A DNA stretch of 64,000 nt from Gammaproteobacteria bacterium (GCA_017577615.1 PKRE01000006.1:124001-188000), one strand, 5' to 3'; shown: positions 25,768-35,256, numbered from the stretch's first letter. Notes: generated from the sequence alone by a model not told the origin. Numbers and translations are program-made.

Positions 25768-26244
25768 ATGCGTTTGAACGTCAACGGCCGAGATTATCTC
25801 GTTAACGACGTCGACGGCTCCACGCCGTTGCTGTGGGTACTACGCGACCACCTTGGGTTGCGAGGTACGAAGTATGGCTGCGGCATCGCGCAGTGCGGTG
25901 CCTGCACCGTTCACTTGAACGGCGAGCCGGTGCGCTCTTGCACCTTGCCGGTATCGGCCGCGGTCGGCAAGCAAGTCACGACCATCGAAGGACTGGCCGG
26001 GCCGGACGGCACCCTTCACGTGCTACAGAAGGCATGGATCGAGCACGACGTCTCCCAGTGCGGTTACTGCCAGGCCGGACAGCTCATGTCTGCGGCGGCA
26101 CTGCTCAAGTCGAAACCGCGACCGACCGATGCGGATATCGACGCTGCCATGGCAGGCAACCTGTGCCGTTGTGGCACCTATCTGCGCATTCGTAAGGCGA
26201 TTCACGCAGCAGCTCGCGAGCTCAACGAAGAAACAACGTCATGA
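25768..26244 (+). CDS. 2Fe-2S subunit of molybdenum hydroxylase, isoquinoline 1-oxidoreductase alpha (IorA) type
   Basis: The 158-residue protein has two iron-sulfur domains typical of xanthine-oxidase-family small subunits. The N-terminal plant-type cluster uses Cys38, Cys43, Cys46 and Cys58 (YGCGIAQCGACTVHL). The C-terminal helical cluster uses Cys98, Cys101, Cys133 and Cys135 (QCGYCQAGQ and NLCRCGTY). It carries electrons away from the molybdenum subunit encoded next, whose ATG overlaps this stop (ATGA at 26241). Substrate cannot be told from this subunit. Confidence 0.93.
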   Translation: MRLNVNGRDYLVNDVDGSTPLLWVLRDHLGLRGTKYGCGIAQCGACTVHLNGEPVRSCTLPVSAAVGKQVTTIEGLAGPDGTLHVLQKAWIEHDVSQCGYCQAGQLMSAAALLKSKPRPTDADIDAAMAGNLCRCGTYLRIRKAIHAAARELNEETTS

Positions 26245-28502
26245 GTGAAGTCGCAGCACCCGTTGCAGCAACAGACGCGTATGTGCGCGAGATCTTGGAC
26301 GCTGCCATAGCACAGGCACGCCGCGCCAGACTCGATCGCCGCACGTTCTTCAAGGTCGCAGGTCTTGCCGGTGCTGGCCTTGTGCTCGCTTTCCACGTCG
26401 GCGAGCGCAACGTTGCCTATGCAAAGGACGGTGCAGGCGCATTTGCGCCGAACGCATTCCTTCGCATCTCACCAGACGGCACGATCCTGATCTATTCGAA
26501 GGCACCCGAAATCGGTCAAGGCATCAAGACGGCACTTCCCTTGATCGTTGCAGAAGAGCTGGACGCTGACTGGTCGCACGTGCGCGTCGAGCAAGCGCCG
26601 ATCGACCCGGCCATCTACGGCCGGCAGAGCGCTGGCGGGTCACGGTCGATTCCCACGGCTTGGGATCAACTCCGCAAGGCCGGTGCGAGCGCGCGCGCGA
26701 TGCTGGTGGCGGCAGCAGCGAAAGAATGGAACGTCGACACAAGCGAGTGTCGCACCGCCAACAGCGTCGTCTATCACGACGCATCCAATCGCAAGCTCAC
26801 ATATGCGGAGCTTGCCAGCAAAGCTGCTGCCTTACCGGTGCCGGACGAGAAGACGCTCAAGCTCAAAGAGCGCAAGGACTACAAGCTGCTCGGCACACGA
26901 GTCAGCGGCGTCGACAATCATGCGATCGTCACGGGCCAGGCCGTATTCGGCATCGATCATGTCGTGCCGAACATGCGCTACGCCGTGTTCGAGAAATGCC
27001 CTGCTGTCGGAGGCAAGGTCGCCGAGGCCAATCTGGACGAGATCAGGCGAATGCCTGGTGTCGTGGATGCCTTCATCGTCGCGGGAACGGGTCAGGCGCA
27101 CGAGGTGAGAGCTGGTGTCGCCATCATCGCGAGCTCGACCTGGGCCGCATTGACCGCAAAGCGCGCGCTCAAGGTGAAGTGGGACGAAAGCGACGCGTCC
27201 AAGGACAGCTGGAGCAAAGCCGTTGCGCAGGCGCGCGAGTTGGCCAAGCAGGAAGGCGCCGAGATCCTCAAGACTGCTGGCGACTACGATAGAGCGCTCG
27301 CCAGCGGGAAAGTGGTCGAGGCGTTCTACAGCTATCCGTTCGTCGCGCACGCTCCGATGGAGCCTCAGAACTGCACGGCGTGGTTCCACGATGGCGGTAT
27401 CGAGCTATGGGCGCCCACGCAAACGCCTGAGGCCGGATTGAACGCGGTGGCGCGCGTTCTCGGCCTGCCGCCCGAGAAAGTCACCGTACACCAGCTGCGT
27501 GCCGGCGGCGGCTTCGGGCGTCGTCTCATCAACGACTTCATGTGCGAAGCCGCTGTGATCGCAAAGCAGGCGGGCGTACCGATCAAGCTCGTGTGGACCC
27601 GCGAAGACGACATGCGGCACGACTTCTATCGCGTCGGCGGCTTTCATTCTTTCAAAGGTGTCGTCGATGCTTCCGGCAAGCTGATCGCCTGGGGCGATCA
27701 CTTCATCACCTTCACTGCGGACGGCAAGAATCCGACGAGCGGCGGCGGCTTGAGCCCGGACGAATTCCCTGCCCAGCTGGTACCGAACGTGCGGGTCACT
27801 CAGACGAAGCTTCCGCTCAAGGTTCCGACCGGCCCATGGCGGGCACCGGGCTCGTGCGCGCTGGCCTTTGCAATTCAGAGCTTCATCCACGAGTGCGCCG
27901 TAGCGGCCAATCGCGACCATCTCGAGTTCCTGCTCGAGATTCTCGGCGAGCCGCGGTGGCTGCAGCCAGGCAACGAGTTCGCGCTCAATACCGGACGCGC
28001 AGCAACAGTCATCAAGCTCGCTGCGGAGAAAGCCGGCTGGGGCAAGCCGCTACCGAAAGGGCGCGGCCTCGGGCTTGCTTTTCACTTCAGCCACGCCGGT
28101 CACTTCGCCGAGGTCGCGGAGGTGAGCGTTGATGCGAACAAGAAGCTCAGGGTTCACAAAGTCACCGTGGCGGGCGACATCGGGCCGATCATCAACCTTA
28201 GCGGGGCAGAGAATCAGGTCGAAGGCAGCGTGATCGATGGCTTCAGCACCGCGATGGGGCTCGAGCTCGACATCGAGAACGGGCGCGTCGCGCAAACCAA
28301 CTTTGACCGCTATCCACTGCTGCGCATTGCGCACGCTCCGGAAGTCGAGGTGCATTTCATTCAGAGCGACTTTCCACCGACGGGCGTTGGCGAGCCCGCG
28401 CTGCCACCCGTTGCGCCCGCGATCTGTAATGCCATCTACAACGCAATCGGCCATCGCGTACGAACCTTGCCGTTGACCAGAGAAGGATTCACGCTCGCGT
28501 GA
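26241..28502 (+). CDS. Molybdopterin-binding subunit of molybdenum hydroxylase, IorB type, Tat-exported
   Basis: The 753-residue product belongs to the single-chain IorB/aldehyde-oxidase-like branch of the xanthine oxidase family. It carries a twin-arginine signal (DRRTFFKVAGLAGAG, residues about 32-46) after an N-terminal cap, so the heterodimer is probably exported folded with its cofactor. Landmarks are KAPEIGQGIKTALP, the cofactor segment LRAGGGFGRRL, and the catalytic Glu in TGVGEPALPPVAPAI near the end. Such enzymes oxidise N-heterocycles or aldehydes and usually carry the cytosine dinucleotide form of Moco. Translational coupling with the 2Fe-2S subunit is shown by the ATGA overlap. 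Confidence 0.9.
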   Translation: MSEVAAPVAATDAYVREILDAAIAQARRARLDRRTFFKVAGLAGAGLVLAFHVGERNVAYAKDGAGAFAPNAFLRISPDGTILIYSKAPEIGQGIKTALPLIVAEELDADWSHVRVEQAPIDPAIYGRQSAGGSRSIPTAWDQLRKAGASARAMLVAAAAKEWNVDTSECRTANSVVYHDASNRKLTYAELASKAAALPVPDEKTLKLKERKDYKLLGTRVSGVDNHAIVTGQAVFGIDHVVPNMRYAVFEKCPAVGGKVAEANLDEIRRMPGVVDAFIVAGTGQAHEVRAGVAIIASSTWAALTAKRALKVKWDESDASKDSWSKAVAQARELAKQEGAEILKTAGDYDRALASGKVVEAFYSYPFVAHAPMEPQNCTAWFHDGGIELWAPTQTPEAGLNAVARVLGLPPEKVTVHQLRAGGGFGRRLINDFMCEAAVIAKQAGVPIKLVWTREDDMRHDFYRVGGFHSFKGVVDASGKLIAWGDHFITFTADGKNPTSGGGLSPDEFPAQLVPNVRVTQTKLPLKVPTGPWRAPGSCALAFAIQSFIHECAVAANRDHLEFLLEILGEPRWLQPGNEFALNTGRAATVIKLAAEKAGWGKPLPKGRGLGLAFHFSHAGHFAEVAEVSVDANKKLRVHKVTVAGDIGPIINLSGAENQVEGSVIDGFSTAMGLELDIENGRVAQTNFDRYPLLRIAHAPEVEVHFIQSDFPPTGVGEPALPPVAPAICNAIYNAIGHRVRTLPLTREGFTLA

Positions 28503-28595
28503 ATGCGCGGCGCACGCGAGCAACGGATGGCGTCACGCCCGGGAGCGACTGCAGTCGCAGTCGAAACACGCGGCCCGACTAGATAGAAAACGAAA

Positions 28596-28620
28596 CGCCC
28601 GAGCGCGCTGCGCTCGGGCG
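28596..28620 (-). terminator. Strong intrinsic terminator of the aldolase gene
   Basis: CGCCCGAGCG and CGCTCGGGCG form a perfect 10-base-pair GC stem with a five-base loop. Read leftward, in the direction of the aldolase gene that ends at 28645, it is followed by GTTTCGTTTTC, a T-rich run. It may also stop transcripts from the convergent molybdenum hydroxylase genes. Confidence 0.8.
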
Positions 28621-28644
28621 TCGATGGCCGGACAAGAGGCGCAA

Positions 28645-29709
28645 TCAGACGATCTTCTGATCCAGCTCGCCCTTCTCGTAGCGCTTTGCCATTGCTTCGA
28701 GACTGATCGGCTTGATCTTGGAAGCGTTGCCAGCCGTACCGAACTGCTCGTAACGCGCCTTGCAGATCGACTTCATGGCCTTCGTAGCCGCGGCCAGCCA
28801 CTTGCGCGGATCGAACTCCTTGCGATCGTCGTGGAAGAACTTGCGCACCGCACCGGTAGCGGCCATGCGCAGGTCGGTGTCGATGTTCACCTTGCGCACG
28901 CCGTGCTTGATGCCTTCCTGAATCTCTTCCACGGGCACGCCATATGTCTGTCCCATGTCGCCGCCGTAGGTATTGATGATCTCGAGCCATTCCTGCGGCA
29001 CCGAGCTCGACCCGTGCATCACCAGGTGCGTGTTCGGGATGCGGCGATGAATCTCCTTGATGCGATCGATCGCCAGAATGTCGCCCGTCGGAGGACGCGT
29101 GAACTTGTACGCACCGTGAGAGGTGCCGATCGCGATGGCGAGCGCATCGACACCCGTCTTGCGCACGAAATCGGCCGCTTCGTCAGGATCCGTGAGCAGC
29201 TGTGAATGATCGAGCTTTCCTTCTGCCCCGACACCGTCCTCCTTCCCGGCGGTGCCGGTCTCGAGGGATCCCAGACATCCGAGCTCGCCTTCCACGGACA
29301 CGCCGCACGCGTGCGCGATCTCCACGACCTTGCGCGTCACCTCGACGTTGTAGTCATAGGGCGCCGGCGTTTTCGCGTCCTCCATCAAGGAGCCGTCCAT
29401 CATCACGGACGTGAAGCCGAGCTGGATCGAGCGCACACACACCGCCGGGCTCGCACCATGATCCTGGTGCATGACGATCGGGATATGAGGCCACTCCTCC
29501 ACGGCAGCCTGGATCAGGTGCCGCAGAAACGACGCGCCCGCGTACTTGCGCGCGCCTGCCGAGGCCTGCAGGATCACGGGGCTATCGGTCTCATCTGCAG
29601 CCTCCATGATCGCGCGTACCTGTTCCATGTTGTTTACGTTGAATGCCGGAACGCCATAACCGTGCTCGGCCGCGTGATCGAGTAGCTGACGGAGGGTGAT
29701 GAGGGCCAT
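28645..29709 (-). CDS. fba: Class II fructose-bisphosphate aldolase
   Basis: The ATG at 29709 is supported by AAGGAG upstream in the correct position and by the classical N-terminus MALITLRQLLDHAAEHGYG; the longer frame is not coding. The enzyme has 354 residues and cleaves or forms fructose-1,6-bisphosphate using zinc. Zinc ligands and active-site residues lie in VMHQDHGAS, VEGELGCLG, IGTSHGAYK, LVMHGSSSVP and NIDTDLRMA. The length and insertions match the Calvin-cycle/glycolytic CbbA subtype. It is monocistronic with its own terminator. Confidence 0.96.
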   Translation of the reverse strand: MALITLRQLLDHAAEHGYGVPAFNVNNMEQVRAIMEAADETDSPVILQASAGARKYAGASFLRHLIQAAVEEWPHIPIVMHQDHGASPAVCVRSIQLGFTSVMMDGSLMEDAKTPAPYDYNVEVTRKVVEIAHACGVSVEGELGCLGSLETGTAGKEDGVGAEGKLDHSQLLTDPDEAADFVRKTGVDALAIAIGTSHGAYKFTRPPTGDILAIDRIKEIHRRIPNTHLVMHGSSSVPQEWLEIINTYGGDMGQTYGVPVEEIQEGIKHGVRKVNIDTDLRMAATGAVRKFFHDDRKEFDPRKWLAAATKAMKSICKARYEQFGTAGNASKIKPISLEAMAKRYEKGELDQKIV

Positions 29710-30124
29710 TAACGATCTCCTTGAGGCGCCGTGGGCGCCGCTAGTGGTTATCGGATCCAGAAGGGTCGCAATGATAATGCGAACCTGCCGCGCGCGGAAT
29801 TGGCCCAGCGTCAGAGTCCACACGAGCAGGCATCGGCTCGAGGGCGGTTGAGCGCGAGAAGTGGTGGCGAGATACCGACACGAATCAGGCCGCGCCTCTC
29901 GCAAGCATCTGATTGCACAGCGGTATTCGCTTGCGAGGGCTACACCGAAACGACTGGAGCCGCCGGCGAGCTGCCCCGGCACGGCAGCCAGGCAGAAAGC
30001 AGCGGGCGTTGGCGGATCCGACGATCTTTGGCCCCTGACGCAAGCCCACTTCAGATCGAACGCGATCCGCCCCAGCAGGTAGAGCGCAATACCTAGACGC
30101 AATACCTAGAAGCGTATCGCTCCA
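29710..30124. other. Intergenic region upstream of fba
   Basis: The 415-base gap contains the fba promoter but no clear -35/-10 pair was recognised. A 13-base tandem duplication (CGCAATACCTAGA at 30085-30097 and 30098-30110) lies next to the stop of the acyl-CoA synthetase gene. No RNA gene, hairpin or coding frame with family similarity was found. Confidence 0.5.
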
Positions 30125-32233
30125 TCAGCCACGCGAAGGGCTGGCCCAAATCATCAGAGCATCCAGTGCCAACGTACCTTCTGGATTGGCGCGGAGCGGA
30201 TTGATATCGAGCTCCGTTAGCTCAGGTTGCGTGCTGATCAAGGCACTGACTGCCAATAGTGCGTCCACAACGGCATCGCGATCGACAGGAGGCGCGCCGC
30301 GCCAGCCGTCCAACAACTCGCGGCCGCGCAGCTCGTCGAGCATTTCCTGAGCATCGAGCCTGCTAATGGGCGCGAGGCGAATGCTCACGTCGTTCAGCGC
30401 TTCCGCGGCCGTGCCGCCGAGACCGACGAGTATCGTTGGGCCGAAGCTCACATCGCGCTTCGCACCGATGATGAGGTCGACGCCCGGCGGCGCCATCTCT
30501 TCGAGGAGATAGCCACGTTCCTGACGATCGCCCGGAATAGAATCGATCGCTTCCAGGGCTCGCCTCAAGCGCTCCACGTCGCTCACATCGAGATGCACGC
30601 CGTTCACCTCTGTCTTGTGCGCGATCTGTGGATCGAGCACCTTGACGACGATCGGCTTGCGCAATGTCTCGAACGCGCGCAGCGCTTCATCGTGCGTGCG
30701 GCAAGCGACGTTCTTCGGCGACTCAATGCCGTATTGCCGCAGCAACTGCTTTGCTGCGAGCTCATCGCGAGCCGATGCACGCTCTCCCGCTTCGATGGAA
30801 GTCGCTGGGGCAGTCAAGCTGCACCGCCATCGAGCCTTCGCGTCTTCTGCGAGCGCCCATGCAGCTGTTGCAGCACGTTCTGGAGAAAAAAACGTCGGTA
30901 TCTTGCGCGCTGCCAACGCATCGCGCACCGTCTCGATCGAGCTCGCCTCTCCCAGCGTTGCGAAGAGGAGCGGCTGCTTGACTTGATCGCGCGTTCGCGA
31001 AAAGACCGCGATCGGGTCGAGCGCCGCAGGCTCATCGAGCGCGAACGTCAGCACCGCGTCAATCCCGGGATCGCGCGCGACCTCCATCATCACATCAGCA
31101 AAGACGGGCGATGGCCGGCCGGTGTCGATCGGGTTACGCAGATACGTCATCGGAGGCAGCAGCTTGGCGATGCGTCCGACCGTCTCGTCGCCGAGCTGCG
31201 GAACGTCCACGCCGCGCGAGCGTAGTGCATCGAGAATGATGAGTCCTGGTCCGGCTTGCCCAGTCAGCACGGCGACGCCGGGTTTCGGCTTCGGCTCGAT
31301 ACGCCCGGCGCTGAACGCTGCCGCACAGTCGATCGCATCTTCGGTCGAGTCGACGACGATGGCGCCGGCCTGACGCATGGCTGCGGCCGTGATCGCGTGC
31401 GCACCCATCAGGTTGCCCGTGTGCGACTGCGCGAATTCGGCGACCTGAGCACGACCCACCGGCAAGACGATCACCGGTTTGCGCGGCGTGGTTGCAGCGA
31501 TCACATCATAGAGACGGCGACCGTTCGGAACGCCTTCGAGGTGCAGCACGATGACGTGTGTGCCATCGTCGTCCGCAAGGTATTCCACGACATCCGCAGC
31601 GTCGACGTCCACCGCGTTGCCCAGTCCCACTGCCAGCCGTAAACCCATGTTGCGCCGCTGTGCGAGAAAGGCGAGCGAAAGATTGACGCCTCCGCTTTGC
31701 GCAACGATGCCGAGCGTTCCGGGGCGGAACCCCCTCACGGCAGGCACGAAACTCGCGAAGCATCTCGTGGCTGGACGCACGTAGCCGCTCGTGTTCGGCC
31801 CGAGCAGCCGCAAACCGCTATCGGAGCAGATCGACGCGAGCTGTGCCTGCAGAGCGGCGCCAGCGCCGCCCGCCTCCGCGAATCCGCCGCTGACGATCAG
31901 CGCGGCGCCTGCACCCACTTGTGCGGCCTGTCTCGCCACATCGGGCGTCGCGGCGGCCGGCACTGCCATGAGCACGAGGTCGGGCGCGTGCGGCACTTCG
32001 GCGAGGCTCGCATACGTGCGCCGCCCGGCCACTTCCGCGACCTTGGGATTGATCGGGAACACTTCGCCTGGATAGTCGCGCAATGCGTCGACAAGCTGAT
32101 AACCCACCTTCTCGGGTGCCGCCGATGCGCCCACAACCGCGATCGACTGCGGATCGAACAACCGAGCGAGGTTGTCACGCCGCATCGATGATGAAGTCGT
32201 AGACCGCCGCGCGGCCTTTGCATCGTCTCGCAT
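30125..32233 (-). CDS. NDP-forming acyl-CoA synthetase (acetate/feruloyl-CoA ligase superfamily)
   Basis: The frame gives 702 residues from 32233; ATG at 32185 (MRRDNLARLFDPQSIAV) is an equally good start. Order of parts: CoA-binding Rossmann domain (IAVVGASAAPEKVGY), a succinyl-CoA-ligase-like domain with the phosphorylated His in QSHTGNLMGAH, then an ATP-grasp domain (LLRQYGIESP, VVKVLDPQIAHKTEVNGV, GLGGTAAEALND, ELDINPL). The superfamily includes acetate, citrate and feruloyl-CoA ligases such as FerA of Sphingobium. As the last gene of the leftward gentisate operon it probably activates an aromatic or short acid. Confidence 0.9.
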   Translation of the reverse strand: MRDDAKAARRSTTSSSMRRDNLARLFDPQSIAVVGASAAPEKVGYQLVDALRDYPGEVFPINPKVAEVAGRRTYASLAEVPHAPDLVLMAVPAAATPDVARQAAQVGAGAALIVSGGFAEAGGAGAALQAQLASICSDSGLRLLGPNTSGYVRPATRCFASFVPAVRGFRPGTLGIVAQSGGVNLSLAFLAQRRNMGLRLAVGLGNAVDVDAADVVEYLADDDGTHVIVLHLEGVPNGRRLYDVIAATTPRKPVIVLPVGRAQVAEFAQSHTGNLMGAHAITAAAMRQAGAIVVDSTEDAIDCAAAFSAGRIEPKPKPGVAVLTGQAGPGLIILDALRSRGVDVPQLGDETVGRIAKLLPPMTYLRNPIDTGRPSPVFADVMMEVARDPGIDAVLTFALDEPAALDPIAVFSRTRDQVKQPLLFATLGEASSIETVRDALAARKIPTFFSPERAATAAWALAEDAKARWRCSLTAPATSIEAGERASARDELAAKQLLRQYGIESPKNVACRTHDEALRAFETLRKPIVVKVLDPQIAHKTEVNGVHLDVSDVERLRRALEAIDSIPGDRQERGYLLEEMAPPGVDLIIGAKRDVSFGPTILVGLGGTAAEALNDVSIRLAPISRLDAQEMLDELRGRELLDGWRGAPPVDRDAVVDALLAVSALISTQPELTELDINPLRANPEGTLALDALMIWASPSRG

Positions 32234-32239
32234 GCGTGG

Positions 32240-32938
32240 TTACGCTTCGCTCGGCCCAATGGTCGTCACGAGCACATCGAGACCATCGATGCCTCCCTCG
32301 ACGCGGTCACCCACCTTGAGTGCACCGACTCCGGCGGGCGTGCCAGTGAAGATGAGGTCACCCGGCGCAAGCGTGAACAGCGTCGACAGCTCCGCGATGA
32401 CCTCCGGCACGTTCCAGATCAGCTCTGAGACGTCGGCGTCCTGACGCGTCTCCCCATTGACCTTCAGCCAGATGCGGCCCTTGGAAATATGCCCACATTG
32501 CGCGACCGGCACGATTGCCGTGATCGGTGCCGACTTGTCGAACGCTTTGCCCGTATCCCACGGCCGTCCCTTGTCACGCGCCTCGAGCTGCAGGTCGCGT
32601 CTGGTCAGATCGTTTCCGACGGCGTAGCCGTAGACGTAATCGAGCGCGTCTGCAACTGCAATGTTGCGTCCCGCCTTGCCGATCGCGACCACCAGCTCGA
32701 TCTCATGGTGAAGATTATTGGTACGCGGCGGGTACGGCACCGTTGCATTGTTGGGCACGATGGCATCGGCCGGCTTGGTGAAGAAGAACGGCGGCTCACG
32801 CTCGGGGTCCTTGCCCATCTCACGTGCGTGTGCTGCGTAATTGCGCCCAACGCAGTAGATGCGATGCACAGGGAAGCGATCGCTCGTGCCGCGAACTTCA
32901 ATCGAAACCGGCTCGTGTGGAGTAAATATAAAGCTCAT
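32240..32938 (-). CDS. Fumarylpyruvate (or maleylpyruvate) hydrolase, FAH family
   Basis: The 232-residue protein belongs to the fumarylacetoacetate hydrolase family. Landmarks are IYCVGRNYAAHAREMG, FFFTKPADAIVPN, the metal-binding HHEIELVVAIGK, YGYAVGNDLTRRDLQ and ELIWNVPEVIAELS with LIFTGTPAGVG. The length and the RDLQLEARDKGRPWDTGKAFD segment match NagK-type fumarylpyruvate hydrolases, which finish gentisate degradation to fumarate and pyruvate. It lies directly after gentisate dioxygenase, 39 bases away, which strongly supports the role. No separate maleylpyruvate isomerase is seen, so it may also take maleylpyruvate. Confidence 0.9.
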   Translation of the reverse strand: MSFIFTPHEPVSIEVRGTSDRFPVHRIYCVGRNYAAHAREMGKDPEREPPFFFTKPADAIVPNNATVPYPPRTNNLHHEIELVVAIGKAGRNIAVADALDYVYGYAVGNDLTRRDLQLEARDKGRPWDTGKAFDKSAPITAIVPVAQCGHISKGRIWLKVNGETRQDADVSELIWNVPEVIAELSTLFTLAPGDLIFTGTPAGVGALKVGDRVEGGIDGLDVLVTTIGPSEA

Positions 32939-32977
32939 GTCGTAGACAAACTCGCTTGGTGGACTGAAGATGGGTCG

Positions 32978-34021
32978 TCACTCGCACGATTCGCGCCACA
33001 GACCGAGCTGTTCCTGAACGACCCGGTCCGAGAAGCTGAACAACACCGCCTCTTCCTGAGTCTCATGACGACAAGCGGTCCAGCTCGGCACAACGAAGAT
33101 ATCGCGCGGACCCCACTCGAACGTACGGTCTCCGACGACCGTACGACCATAGCCTTCGAAACCGACGAACACCGTCGCGTCGGTGCTTCGGTACGGACGC
33201 CCACGAAAGTCCTTGGGCAGCAGCTGCATGAAAGTGGCAATCGTCGGCATCGCGTGCCCACCCGTCACGGGATTGATGTAACGCATCTTGTACCCGTGAC
33301 ACGGATGAGGATCCCCGCTTCGACTCAAGTTGTACAACGCTTCGCGCGTACGCTCATAAGGATAGGCGAACACCGGCGAGGTATGCGGCCGCGAGTGATA
33401 ATCGACCGGCAGCATGTTCGCTCCGTAGCGCATGAGCGAATCGCCCTCGGGCCGGGCAATCGGCTGTTGCTCGGTGGGCAGATCTTCTGCAAAGCCTGCA
33501 TCGAGCATCTGCACGAGGGGAATGTCGAGTCCGTCGAGCCAGACCACTGGCTCCTGGCTCTCTGTCCCGCCATGGTCGTGCCAAGTCCAAGATGGCGTGA
33601 GGACGAGGTCACCAGGCGACATGTAGTGTCGTTCCCCGTCGACGGCCGTGAACGCACCGCGGCCTTCCAGCACGAAGCGCAGGGCGCTTTGCGTATGCCG
33701 ATGCGCTGGAGCAACTTCACCCGGTTTGAGCAGCTGAAGACCCGCGTACAACGTGTTGGTCACGCGCGATTGCCCTCGATATGCCGGATTCTCGAGGATG
33801 AGCACTCGACGAGTAGCTTCGTGCGCTGTGATCAGCTCACCTGCCTCCATGAGTGACGGCCGTAGATCGTCGTACTTCCAGAAGGCCGGCACACAAGTCG
33901 GTTGAGGTTGCTTCGGAACGAGCACGCTCAACACCTCCCACAGCGGCGAGAGATGCTGCTGCGAGATGCGCGTGTAATACTCCCGACGGCGCTCGCGGAT
34001 TGCGTCTGCTGCCTGACTCAT
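32978..34021 (-). CDS. Gentisate 1,2-dioxygenase (bicupin)
   Basis: The ATG at 34021 follows GAGGGG by a few bases, giving 347 residues. The enzyme opens gentisate (2,5-dihydroxybenzoate) to maleylpyruvate with Fe(II) and O2. The first cupin has the iron ligands in PAHRHTQSALRFVLEG and WTWHDHGG; the second cupin has FVGFEGYGRTVVGD and VPSWTACRHE. N-terminal family segments LSPLWEVLSVLVPKQPQ and PAFWKYDDLRP are present. It starts 13 bases after the monooxygenase stop and belongs to the leftward operon. Confidence 0.94.
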   Translation of the reverse strand: MSQAADAIRERRREYYTRISQQHLSPLWEVLSVLVPKQPQPTCVPAFWKYDDLRPSLMEAGELITAHEATRRVLILENPAYRGQSRVTNTLYAGLQLLKPGEVAPAHRHTQSALRFVLEGRGAFTAVDGERHYMSPGDLVLTPSWTWHDHGGTESQEPVVWLDGLDIPLVQMLDAGFAEDLPTEQQPIARPEGDSLMRYGANMLPVDYHSRPHTSPVFAYPYERTREALYNLSRSGDPHPCHGYKMRYINPVTGGHAMPTIATFMQLLPKDFRGRPYRSTDATVFVGFEGYGRTVVGDRTFEWGPRDIFVVPSWTACRHETQEEAVLFSFSDRVVQEQLGLWRESCE

Positions 34022-34032
34022 CGTAGCCCCCC

Positions 34033-35256
34033 TCAATAGATCGCTTCCGTTCCTTTCGCCGCCGCGCGCGGCCCGAACGGCGCGGAGTCCAAGTACTGGC
34101 CTGCCTTCATACCCGTGCGTGCCAGCTTCACGGACCAGGCACGTCGCAGGCGTGTGCGCCAGTCGCGCGCACGCATGTGCTCGAGCGCAAGATTGGATGC
34201 GTTGCGGTTGTACAGCGCCGCCTCACGACGCTCGTTCGCAGCCTCCTCGATCACGCGACGCGCCTCGTCGGGGTGATTGGCGGTCAACGCCCGCTTGATG
34301 CCTCTCGCCGCCGCGACCACGTCGGGCACACCGGAGTTGAGCCCACGCGCGCCGAAAGGCGCGAACAGATGCGCCGCCTCGCCCGCCAATATCACGCGGC
34401 GATTCGCATCGGTGAACGAGTTGGCAACGACCTGCAGGAAGTGATAGGTCGAGATCCACGTGACACGATCGGCATACTTCGGTGGAAGCACGCGCGAAAT
34501 CCAGTTCTTCACGCCTTCAGGAGTATTGAATCGGCTCGGATCGTCGCCGCGGCGTAGCTGGATGTCGGCGCGAATGCCGTTGCGGAACGGCACGATGAGC
34601 ACGTTGCGCTTCTCCACTGCCGGATGCTCATAGAAATAGAGTCGCTCCGGCCGAATGGGCGCCTCCGGATCTTCCGCCACATCGACGATCACGAACGCAT
34701 CCTCGATGCGCGGTCCCTCAAGCTCGATACCAACGCACTTGCGAACGACAGAACGCGCTCCATCGCAAGCGATAACGTACGGCGCACGCCATTCGCGACC
34801 GTCGGTAGTCGCCAGCGTCACGCCTTCCGGGTCTGTCGACGCATTCTTGACCTCCTGATTCCAAGCGAACTTCACGCCTGCGTCTTTGCAATGACGCAGC
34901 AGAATGCGCTCGACGTCCGTCTGTCCCAAGTTGGTCGAATGAGGCAACACATTTGGATTCGGCGGCGGGTACGTCCGCTCGTACACCTGGTGCTCGCCCC
35001 AGAAAGTACGCTTCGTCGACCATACGAGTCCTGCGCGAGCAATATCCCACCCGAGGCCGGGGCGCATCTTCTCCCAGAACTCCAATGTCTGGCGGTGATA
35101 AAAAATCGCGCGACTGCCAGGACGCTCACGATCTTCCGTGCCTGCCTCCAGCACGGTGACTGGCAACCCTTCTGCACGCAGAGCAAGAGCAGCCGTCAAA
35201 CCGACCGGCCCGGCACCCACGACGAGCACTTCTCGCTCAGTACTTGATATAGACAT
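34033..35256 (-). CDS. FAD-dependent aromatic monooxygenase
   Basis: The 407-residue flavoprotein is a class A aromatic hydroxylase. The FAD motif is VVGAGPVGLTAALALRAEG, the mid-protein NADPH/FAD motif is ACDGARSVVRK, and the second FAD motif is LAGEAAHLFAPFGARGLNSG. Located between a thiolase and gentisate dioxygenase, it probably makes gentisate or gentisyl-CoA from a monohydroxybenzoate or its CoA thioester (3-hydroxybenzoate 6-hydroxylase, salicylyl-CoA 5-hydroxylase or 4-hydroxybenzoyl-CoA 1-hydroxylase are the known reaction types). Sequence does not tell which. Confidence 0.88.
   Translation of the reverse strand: MSISSTEREVLVVGAGPVGLTAALALRAEGLPVTVLEAGTEDRERPGSRAIFYHRQTLEFWEKMRPGLGWDIARAGLVWSTKRTFWGEHQVYERTYPPPNPNVLPHSTNLGQTDVERILLRHCKDAGVKFAWNQEVKNASTDPEGVTLATTDGREWRAPYVIACDGARSVVRKCVGIELEGPRIEDAFVIVDVAEDPEAPIRPERLYFYEHPAVEKRNVLIVPFRNGIRADIQLRRGDDPSRFNTPEGVKNWISRVLPPKYADRVTWISTYHFLQVVANSFTDANRRVILAGEAAHLFAPFGARGLNSGVPDVVAAARGIKRALTANHPDEARRVIEEAANERREAALYNRNASNLALEHMRARDWRTRLRRAWSVKLARTGMKAGQYLDSAPFGPRAAAKGTEAIY

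Noticed and set aside
14784..25805. Two similar long antisense frames (14784-15806 and 24558-25805) that look like a conserved family
   Set aside because: They resemble each other only because they lie opposite the two ferredoxin-NADP+ reductase paralogues.
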